NCBI RefSeq assembly: GCF_030645195.1
Contig: NZ_JAUSLW010000204.1
Location: 1 to 64,000 of the forward strand
DNA length: 64,000 bases
Direction of reading: 5' to 3'
DNA from: Phenylobacterium sp.
GTDB taxonomy: Bacteria > Pseudomonadota > Alphaproteobacteria > Caulobacterales > Caulobacteraceae
Positions 57,060-64,000 of this stretch are shown here, one piece after another (the stretch's first letter is position 1; the number at the start of each line of letters is the position of its first letter). The position numbers were made by a program, and so were the translations under genes. The notes below the pieces were generated by a model. That model was not told the origin of the DNA, made no database searches, and saw only the letters and a list, made by a program, of their open reading frames with translations.

Positions 57060-58930
57060 GCCAGGCCGCCCTGTCGCCGGCCCGGGTCGCCCTGGTCGGC
57101 AATCCCAATTCCGGCAAGACCGCCCTCTTCAACGCCCTGACCGGCGGCCGCGCCAAGGTGGCCAACTATGCCGGGGTCACCGTGGAGCGGAAGGAAGGCG
57201 TGGTCACCACCGTGACCGGCCGCACCATTCACGTGCTGGACCTGCCCGGCACCTATTCCCTGCGCGCCCGCAGCCCCGACGAGGTGGTGACCCGCGACGC
57301 CGTCCTGGGCCAGCTGGCCGGGGAGACCCCGCCCGACGTCATCGTCTGCGTGGCCGACGCCACCAACCTGCGGCTGGTGCTGCGGCTGATCCTGGAGCTG
57401 AAGAAGGTGGGCCGCCCGCTGGTGCTGGCGCTGAACATGTTCGACATCGCCCAGCGCCAGGGCCTGCGCATCGACCTGGAGGGCCTGTCGCGCGAGATCG
57501 GCGCCCCCATCGTCACCACCGTGGCCACCCGCAAGCGCGGCATCGAGGAGCTGGTGGCCCAGATCGACGCCACCACCCTGGCCGCCGCGACCCTGGACGC
57601 CCAGACCTGGCGCGAGCCCGACGCCGGCGAGATCCGCGACGCCCACCGCGAGGCCCAGCGTCTGATGAAGGCCTATGTGCGGCCGCCGGAACGGCCCGAC
57701 ACCCTGACCGGCAAGGTCGACAGCGTCCTGCTGCATCCGGTCTGGGGCCTGGTGATCCTGCTGGGCCTGCTGCTGGTGATGTTCCAGGCGGTGTTCACCG
57801 GCGCCACGCCGCTGATGGACCTGATAGACGCGGCCATGACCGGGCTTGGCGGCCTGGTGGCCCAGGTCCTGCCGGAGGGCCTGCTGCGCAGCCTGATCGT
57901 CGACGGGATCGTCGCCGGCGTCGGCAGCGTGCTGGTCTTCCTGCCGCAGATCCTGATCCTATTCTTCTTCATCATCATGCTGGAGGACTCCGGCTACATG
58001 GCCCGGGCCGCCTTCCTGATGGACAAGATCATGGGCGGGGCGGGCCTGCACGGACGGGCCTTCATCCCCCTGCTCTCCTCCTTCGCCTGCGCCATCCCCG
58101 GGATCATGTCGACGCGGGTGATCGACAACAAACGCGACCGGCTGACCACCATCCTGGTGGCGCCCCTGATGACCTGCTCGGCCCGCATCCCGGTCTACAC
58201 CCTGATCATCGGGGCGGTGATCCCGCATCGGACCGTGGGCGGGATCTTCAGCCTGCAGGGCCTGGTGATGTTCGGCCTCTATGCGGCGGGCATCCTGTCG
58301 GCGCTCGGGGTCTCCTTCGTCATGCGGCGCTTCTTCTGGCGGGGCATGAGCGAGCCCTTCATGATGGAGCTGCCGACCTACAAGAAGCCCGACCCCACCA
58401 ATGTCGCCCGCAACCTGCTGATGCGGGGCCAGATCTTCATGAGCCGGGCGGGTCGGATCATCCTGCCGCTGATGGTCCTGGTCTGGTTCCTGTCGACCTT
58501 CCCCTATGCGCCGGCCGGCGCCACCGAGCCGGCCATCGACTACAGCTTCGCCGGCATGATCGGCCACTTCATCCAGCCGGCCCTGGCCCCCATCGGCTTC
58601 AACTGGCAGATGTCGGTGGCCCTGGTGCCGGGCATGGCGGCCCGCGAGGTGGCGGTGGCCGCGCTCGGCACCGTCTACGCCGTCGGCGACGCAGAGGCCG
58701 CCACCGGCGGCCTCTCGGCCCGCCTGGCGGCCCAGTGGTCCCTGGCCTCGGGTCTGTCCTTCCTGGCCTGGTACGTCTTCGCCCCGCAGTGCGTGGCGAC
58801 GCTCGGGGTGGTGAAGCGCGAGACCAACAGCTGGCTGTGGCCGGCGGTCATGTTCGGCTACATGATCACCCTGGCCTATCTCGCCGCCCTGATCGTCTAC
58901 CAGGTCACGGTCGCGCTCGGCGGCGGGTAG
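57056..58930 (+). CDS. feoB: ferrous iron transport protein B
   Basis: ALVGNPNSGKTALFNALTGGRAKVANYAGVTVERKEG; LDLPGTYSL; multi-TM C-terminus. Confidence 0.97.
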   Translation: MSQAALSPARVALVGNPNSGKTALFNALTGGRAKVANYAGVTVERKEGVVTTVTGRTIHVLDLPGTYSLRARSPDEVVTRDAVLGQLAGETPPDVIVCVADATNLRLVLRLILELKKVGRPLVLALNMFDIAQRQGLRIDLEGLSREIGAPIVTTVATRKRGIEELVAQIDATTLAAATLDAQTWREPDAGEIRDAHREAQRLMKAYVRPPERPDTLTGKVDSVLLHPVWGLVILLGLLLVMFQAVFTGATPLMDLIDAAMTGLGGLVAQVLPEGLLRSLIVDGIVAGVGSVLVFLPQILILFFFIIMLEDSGYMARAAFLMDKIMGGAGLHGRAFIPLLSSFACAIPGIMSTRVIDNKRDRLTTILVAPLMTCSARIPVYTLIIGAVIPHRTVGGIFSLQGLVMFGLYAAGILSALGVSFVMRRFFWRGMSEPFMMELPTYKKPDPTNVARNLLMRGQIFMSRAGRIILPLMVLVWFLSTFPYAPAGATEPAIDYSFAGMIGHFIQPALAPIGFNWQMSVALVPGMAAREVAVAALGTVYAVGDAEAATGGLSARLAAQWSLASGLSFLAWYVFAPQCVATLGVVKRETNSWLWPAVMFGYMITLAYLAALIVYQVTVALGGG

Positions 58931-59013
58931 ATTTGTGCAAACACAAGTTAAGCGTGAGTTTTAACGCAGCGATAAACGGGTCTGCCGCAACCTCCTGGGT
59001 GGGAGGCGTGATC

Positions 59014-59325
59014 ATGGAAAAGATCCAGACCGAACGGCGGCGGAAGCCGCGCCCTAAGACCAGCGCCGAGGCCGTGGCCGAGCGCATCCGCCAGACCTTG
59101 CTGCTCTTCGGCGGCGAGGCGCACCGGCGAGAGGTCATCATGCAGATGGCCCGCGACGCCGGCCACGACGTCCGTCATATCCCCGAGGACCTCGAAGCTA
59201 GCGTCATCACCAGCTTCGAGGAGGTCTGGCGCGACGAGGCCCGACGCGAGAGCCTCGGCTTCACCCTGCGCTTCGGCGAGGGGTCGCACCGTTGGGGCGT
59301 ACGGATGCCGGAGACGGCACACTAG
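59014..59325 (+). CDS. hypothetical protein
   Basis: MEKIQTERRRKPRPKTSAEAVAERIRQTLLLFGGEAHRREVI. Confidence 0.6.
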   Translation: MEKIQTERRRKPRPKTSAEAVAERIRQTLLLFGGEAHRREVIMQMARDAGHDVRHIPEDLEASVITSFEEVWRDEARRESLGFTLRFGEGSHRWGVRMPETAH

Positions 59326-59428
59326 AGCCTGTCCGTTTCAGTCTGAAACGGACAAACAGGCTCGTCGTCTTAGGTTTAGAGCGTGACGGGCGCCTGAACC
59401 GGTATCCACTTCAGGCTGTCACGCTCTA
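59325..59428. repeat. two adjacent palindromic (BIME/RPE-like) elements
   Basis: GAGCCTGTCCGTTTCA-GTC-TGAAACGGA-CAAA-CAGGCTC and TAGAGCGTGAC...GTCACGCTCTA. Confidence 0.75.
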
Positions 59429-59922
59429 GCCTTGGGCGGCGCGTCGCCCGCCAGGGCGACCGCGGCCGTCTGCAGGCGATTGAGCAGGCGCTTGAGCAGC
59501 GCCACCTCGTCGGGGGCCAGGCCCGCGATCAGGGCCGCCTCATAGGCCAGCGCCAGGGGCGCGATCTCCGCGTGCAGCCGCAACCCTTCCAGGGTCAGCC
59601 CCAGGACGTGGGAGCGGCCGTCGGCATGGTGCTCGGACCGCACCAGCAGCCGGCGCTTGGAAAGCCCCTGGGCGGCCCGGCTCACCGTCACCTTGTCCAT
59701 GCCGGTGCGCGCCACGATCGCCCCCTGGGTCAGGCCGCCATCCTCCGCCAGGACGCAGATCAGCCGCCACTGCGGGATGGTCAGGCCAAAGCGATCCTCA
59801 TAGGCCCGGGCGATCAGGCCCGAGACGGCGTTGGAGGCCACCGACAACCGATAGGGCAGATAGGCGTCCAGCTTCAGGCCCGCCGGGGCGGCGGTGTCCG
59901 TGGGCTGGGACGGAACGGTCAT
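59419..59922 (-). CDS. MarR family transcriptional regulator
   Basis: LTIPQWRLICVLAEDGGLTQGAIVARTGMDKVTVSRAAQGLSKRRLLVRSEHHADGRS. Confidence 0.92.
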   Translation of the reverse strand: MTVPSQPTDTAAPAGLKLDAYLPYRLSVASNAVSGLIARAYEDRFGLTIPQWRLICVLAEDGGLTQGAIVARTGMDKVTVSRAAQGLSKRRLLVRSEHHADGRSHVLGLTLEGLRLHAEIAPLALAYEAALIAGLAPDEVALLKRLLNRLQTAAVALAGDAPPKARA

Positions 59923-60926
59923 CTGGCCAAGACCTCCTGCTCGATGGCGCCGAAGATGGAGTGGCGGCGCGCGTCGCGCATTTCAACCCGCACCCGGTCG
60001 CCCGCCTTGAGGAAGGGAGTCCTGGGCGCGCCATGGGCAAGGGTTTCGACGGTCCGCAACTCTGCGAGGCAGGAATAGCCAACACCACCATCGGCTACAG
60101 ATTTCCCTGGACCGCCGTCGGGGCCACGATTCGAGACGGTGCCCGAGCCGATGATGGTTCCGGCCCCGAGGGCGCGGGTCTTGGCCGCGTGCGCGATCAG
60201 GGTTCCGAAGTCGAAGGTCATGTCGACCCCGGCGTCGGCCTCCCCGAGCGGCTTGCCATTCAACTCCACCTCCAGGGCGCCGGAGAGCCGGCCGTCCTTC
60301 CAGGCGTCCCCAAGGCTGTCGGGGGTCACCGCGACAGGCGAGAAGGCCGAGGCCGGCTTGGACTGGAAGAAGCCGAAGTTCTTGGCCAGCTCGTCGGGGA
60401 TCAGGTTTCGTAGCGACACGTCGTTGGCCAGCATCACCAGCCGGACGGCGGCAAGCGCCTCCTCCCGGCTCGCGCCCTGAGGCACGTCGCCCGTGATGAC
60501 CGCGATCTCGCCTTCCATGTCGCAGCCCCAGGCCTCGTCGGCCAAGGGGATGGGGTCGCGGGGCGCCAGGAAGCCATCGGAGCCACCCTGATACATCAGG
60601 GGCTCGGTCCAGAAGCTGGCGGGCATCTCGGCGCCGCGCGCTTTGCGCACCAGTTCCACGTGGTTCACATAGGCCGAGCCGTCCGCCCACTGGTAGGCGC
60701 GCGGCAAGGGGCTCTCGGCGTCGTGCTCATGGAAGCGCACCCGCGGTATCGAGCCATGGTCCAGGCTCTCGGCCAGCCCCCTCAGCAGCGGCTCGCACCG
60801 CTCCCAGTCGTCGAGGGCCGCCTGCAGGGTGGGGGCGATATTGGTCGCCTCCACGCACCAGGCGAGATCGCTGGACACCACCACGAGACGTCCGTCGCGT
60901 CCCCACTTGAGTGAAGCGAGCTTCAT
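59919..60926 (-). CDS. fumarylacetoacetate hydrolase family protein
   Basis: EGEIAVITGDVP; LRNLIPDELAKNFGFFQSKPASAFSPVAVTPD; GAGTIIGSGTVSNR. Confidence 0.9.
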   Translation of the reverse strand: MKLASLKWGRDGRLVVVSSDLAWCVEATNIAPTLQAALDDWERCEPLLRGLAESLDHGSIPRVRFHEHDAESPLPRAYQWADGSAYVNHVELVRKARGAEMPASFWTEPLMYQGGSDGFLAPRDPIPLADEAWGCDMEGEIAVITGDVPQGASREEALAAVRLVMLANDVSLRNLIPDELAKNFGFFQSKPASAFSPVAVTPDSLGDAWKDGRLSGALEVELNGKPLGEADAGVDMTFDFGTLIAHAAKTRALGAGTIIGSGTVSNRGPDGGPGKSVADGGVGYSCLAELRTVETLAHGAPRTPFLKAGDRVRVEMRDARRHSIFGAIEQEVLAR

Positions 60927-61231
60927 TCCTGGTCTCCCATCATTTCTGTTTTCGTTGAATTGCGGTGCGGGATGACGCGGGTCAGGCGCACCCCGCGCTC
61001 ATAGGCTTGAGGCTGATAGACGACGACCTCGACGCAGATGTCGCCCTTGGGCTCATCGACCCAAAGGTAGTTGCGCTCAAACTCGGCGGAACGGCCGGCC
61101 GGAGTAAAGCCTTCGTAGGTGTCGCCCCAGGGGGTGACCTGGGAGAGCTCCCGCCAGCCCAGATCGCAGGCCCTTGCCAGTTCTTCCTCGGCGGCGTCCG
61201 CCAAATCCTGCTGGCGGTCGACGCTGGGCAT
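60923..61231 (-). CDS. hypothetical protein in the homogentisate operon
   Basis: Conserved-looking ORF overlapping the FAH gene. Confidence 0.65.
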   Translation of the reverse strand: MPSVDRQQDLADAAEEELARACDLGWRELSQVTPWGDTYEGFTPAGRSAEFERNYLWVDEPKGDICVEVVVYQPQAYERGVRLTRVIPHRNSTKTEMMGDQE

Positions 61232-61297
61232 TCAGATACGCACGTCCATGGGGACGGCGGCGAGGCTGCGCTTGTTGCGGTCGAGGGGGACTTTCAC

Positions 61298-62428
61298 CTA
61301 GGCGGTCTTCCAACTGTCGACATAGGCGGCATTCTCAACCGTCGCGGCGGCCTCGCCAACCTCCAACGGGTCGCGGGTGTCGATCATCACGGCATAGTCA
61401 TCGGTGGCGGGCTTGGGCGGGCTGAGCATGTTCTTCAGCGCCATGGGGTGCGGGCCATGGGTGAAGCCCGACGGATGAAAGGTCATCATCCCGGCGTCGA
61501 TGCCGTCGCGGCTGAAGAAGTCGCCGGCGTGGTAGAAGAGCACCTCCTCGAAATCGTCGTTGTTGTGGAAGAACGGGACCTTCAAGGCCCCCGGATCGGT
61601 CTCGAACGGCCGCGGCGCGAAGGTGCAGACCACGAAGCGGTCAGAGACGAAGGTGGTGTGGACGCTGGGAGGCAGGTGGTAGCGATGGCTGACCACCGGC
61701 CGCAGATCCTTCACGTTCAGGCGCACCGGCGCCAGATCCCCATGCCAGCCCACCGCGTCGATGGGATTGTAGGGGTAGGTCACCACCGAGACTTGGCCGC
61801 ACTTCTTGATCTCCACGCGGTATTCGCCGGGTTCCGCCTGATGAGCGCGGAAGGCCTCGTCCATGGCGGGCGTGTCCAGCATGGCGGGATCGAACAGGGC
61901 GTGCCCGCCCAGCATGCCCTTGTCCGGCAACGAGAAATGGGTGTTGGTCGCCTGGATCATCAGCACCGTCGTGGGCGTGCTGGGCGCAAGCCGCCACATG
62001 GTCCCGCGCGGCAGATAGACGTAGTCGCCGGCCGCGTAGCCGATACGGCCGTAGTCGCAGAACAGGTCGCCGGCGCCCTCGTGCACGAACAGCAACTGAT
62101 CGCCATCGGCGTTGCGGGCGAGCGCCGGCATGGGCGAGGCCAGCTTCCAGAAGCGCATCTCCACGGCGGCGTTGTGCAGCACGACGGGCGCGCTCCAGGG
62201 CGAACCCGGCGCCTCGTTCAGGCGGGAGAGGTCGAAGGCGCGGGGGCGCAGCGGCCCTTCGAAATTGGTCCAGCCGGTGGGGGGGCGCGGATGGTGCAGG
62301 AAGGCGGCGGGGCCGAAGAAGCCCTCCTTGGAGATCTCCCGCTCATAGGTGCCGTCTGGCATATCGGCGTGGGCCTGGCGGGAGTGGACACCTTGGGCGC
62401 CGCGCACCGGGATCCAGTTTCGAGCCAT
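61298..62428 (-). CDS. hmgA: homogentisate 1,2-dioxygenase
   Basis: LLFVHEGAGDLFCDYGRIGYAAGDYVYLPRGTMWRL; GMMTFHPSGFTHGPHP. Confidence 0.93.
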   Translation of the reverse strand: MARNWIPVRGAQGVHSRQAHADMPDGTYEREISKEGFFGPAAFLHHPRPPTGWTNFEGPLRPRAFDLSRLNEAPGSPWSAPVVLHNAAVEMRFWKLASPMPALARNADGDQLLFVHEGAGDLFCDYGRIGYAAGDYVYLPRGTMWRLAPSTPTTVLMIQATNTHFSLPDKGMLGGHALFDPAMLDTPAMDEAFRAHQAEPGEYRVEIKKCGQVSVVTYPYNPIDAVGWHGDLAPVRLNVKDLRPVVSHRYHLPPSVHTTFVSDRFVVCTFAPRPFETDPGALKVPFFHNNDDFEEVLFYHAGDFFSRDGIDAGMMTFHPSGFTHGPHPMALKNMLSPPKPATDDYAVMIDTRDPLEVGEAAATVENAAYVDSWKTA

Positions 62429-63408
62429 CAGAATTCGTCCTTGTAGATGCCCACCGCCATCGGACGCCCCTCCGACGCCTGGGCGCGGTACATGCCCGAT
62501 GTGTTGAAGCTCCAGGCGATCTGACCATCCGGCGCGACAGCGATGACGCCGCCGTCGCCGCCCAGAGCGGTCAGCCGGTGCTGCACCACCTCGTCGGCGG
62601 CGGCCTGCAGGCTTAGCCCCTTCAGCTCCACAAGGGCCGAGATGTCGCGCGCCACGGTCAGGCGGATGAAGTACTCGCCGGTCCCGGTGGCCGACACCGC
62701 GCAGCCGGCGTTCGACGCATAGGTCCCCGCCCCGATCAGGGGGCTGTCCCCCACCCGCCCCCAGCGCTTGCCGGTGGTGCCGCCGGTGGAGGTGGCGGCG
62801 GCCACGTCGCCGTGGATGTCGAGGGCGACAACGCCCACGGTGCCATGCTTGCCCTCGTCGTGCGCCAATCCCTGGGCGGGATCAGGCCGGTCCGCGCCGA
62901 CCGGCGCCTCCGGGATCGGCAGCTTCTCGGCCTTCAGGAAATTGGTCAGGCTGCGCCAGCGGCGCGCGGTATGGAAATGGTACGGCTCCACCAACTCCTC
63001 GCCCTGGTCGGCGGCGAAGTCGTCGGCGCCCTTGCCGATCAGCATGACATGGGGCGAGCGCTCCATGACCGCGCGGGCCAGCGTGATCGGGTGCCGGGCT
63101 CTTGTAACGCCGGCCACGGCGCCGGCCCTCAGCGTGCGCCCCTCCATGATGGCGGCGTCCAGTTCGTTGCGGCCCTCCGCGGTGAAGACCGCGCCCCGGC
63201 CAGCGTTGAACAGAGGATCGTCCTCCAGCAGGCGGACGGCGGTCTCGCAGGCGTCCAGGGCAAGGCCGCCCGCCTTCAAGACCTGGGCGCCGGCCTCGGT
63301 CACCTTGGTCAGGGCGGCGCGATAGGCCGCCTCCTGCTCAGGCTTGAGGTGGGCGCGCTCGATCACGCCTGCCCCGCCGTGCACGACAATGGCCCACTTC
63401 GGCGGCAA
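62428..63408 (-). CDS. isoaspartyl peptidase/L-asparaginase (Ntn-hydrolase)
   Basis: VVHGGAG N-terminus; GTVGVVALDIHGDVAAATSTGGTTGKRWGRVGDSPLIGAG. Confidence 0.95.
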   Translation of the reverse strand: MPPKWAIVVHGGAGVIERAHLKPEQEAAYRAALTKVTEAGAQVLKAGGLALDACETAVRLLEDDPLFNAGRGAVFTAEGRNELDAAIMEGRTLRAGAVAGVTRARHPITLARAVMERSPHVMLIGKGADDFAADQGEELVEPYHFHTARRWRSLTNFLKAEKLPIPEAPVGADRPDPAQGLAHDEGKHGTVGVVALDIHGDVAAATSTGGTTGKRWGRVGDSPLIGAGTYASNAGCAVSATGTGEYFIRLTVARDISALVELKGLSLQAAADEVVQHRLTALGGDGGVIAVAPDGQIAWSFNTSGMYRAQASEGRPMAVGIYKDEF

Positions 63409-64000
63409 TCAGCCCTCCTTGGCCGGCAGGACGCCGCGGCGCACCTGGTCGAGTTCAATGGACTCAAACAGCGCCTTGAAGTTGCCCTCGCCGAACCCCT
63501 CGTTGCCCTTGCGCTGGATCAGCTCGAAGAAGATCGGCCCGATCATGTTCTCGGTGAAGATCTGCAGCAGCAGACCCTGACCCTCGGTGGGGGCGCCGTC
63601 CATCAGGATCTGATCGGCGCGCAGACGCTGCAGGTTCTCGTCGTGGCCCTTCACCCGGTCGGGGAGTTGCTCGTAGTAGGTCTCCGGCACCGATTGGAAA
63701 CGGACCTCCCGGTCCCGCATGGTCTCCACCGCCTGGTAGATGTCGCCGGTCCCGAGCGCCACGTGCTGGATGCCCTCGCCGTGATAGTCCTTGAGGAACT
63801 CCTCGATCTGCGAGTGGTCGTCCTGGCTCTCGTTCAGCGGGATGCGGATCTTGCCGCAGGGGCTGGTCATGGCCTTGGAGATCAGGCCGGTCTGGGCGCC
63901 CTCGATGTCGAAATAGCGGATCTCCCGGAAGTTGAAGATGCGCTCGTAGAAGTCGGCCCACTTGCCCATGTTGCCGCGGAACACGTTGTGGGTCAGGTGG
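63409..64000 (-). CDS. hppD: 4-hydroxyphenylpyruvate dioxygenase, truncated by window end
   Basis: [82 protein letters not shown]. Confidence 0.95.
   Translation of the reverse strand, partial: HLTHNVFRGNMGKWADFYERIFNFREIRYFDIEGAQTGLISKAMTSPCGKIRIPLNESQDDHSQIEEFLKDYHGEGIQHVALGTGDIYQAVETMRDREVRFQSVPETYYEQLPDRVKGHDENLQRLRADQILMDGAPTEGQGLLLQIFTENMIGPIFFELIQRKGNEGFGEGNFKALFESIELDQVRRGVLPAKEG

Noticed and set aside
60965-62446. 493-aa plus-strand ORF
   Set aside because: Antisense to hmgA; a shadow frame.

Overview
The window is GC-rich alphaproteobacterial chromosome, probably Caulobacterales-like (a guess from gene content). It is interrupted by one ~32.1 kb integrative and mobilizable element at about 24464-56587.

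Left chromosomal flank (1-24.4 kb): KatG, an IS30 insertion between two paralogous small membrane-protein genes, a pentapeptide protein, ThiC with a TPP riboswitch, a D-cysteine desulfhydrase/racemase pair, peptidases, a transporter, an amidohydrolase, a sterol desaturase and glycan-type genes.

Right flank (56.7-64 kb): feoAB, then a MarR/FAH/HmgA/HppD homogentisate operon.

Element: it is inserted in the anticodon loop of a tRNA-Leu(CAA) gene. The 3' half of that gene lies at the left end and the 5' half at the right end, and both halves share the 10-bp core TTTTGAGTCT. The element carries a separate intact tRNA-Leu(CAA) beside its integrase, which looks like a replacement tRNA.

Element contents: a multi-ubiquitin/E1 (DUF6791-ThiF)/DUF6527 operon divergent from an XRE-ImmA pair; an expanded Type I R-M operon (half-S, M, S, HAD, R, YgjP-like peptidase); ArdC; a TM0106-type nuclease; an Mrr-like nuclease; a Fic protein with a striking start-codon hairpin; a MobA/MobL relaxase and a TraD-like coupling protein, with no recognisable T4SS. 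A cargo hotspot between relaxase and coupling protein contains a chimeric scar (46443-46624) that records two tandem cargo insertions.

The strongest leads are the split and replaced tRNA, the ubiquitin-like operon, and the cargo-hotspot scar. All calls come from reading the sequence. No database searches were run.
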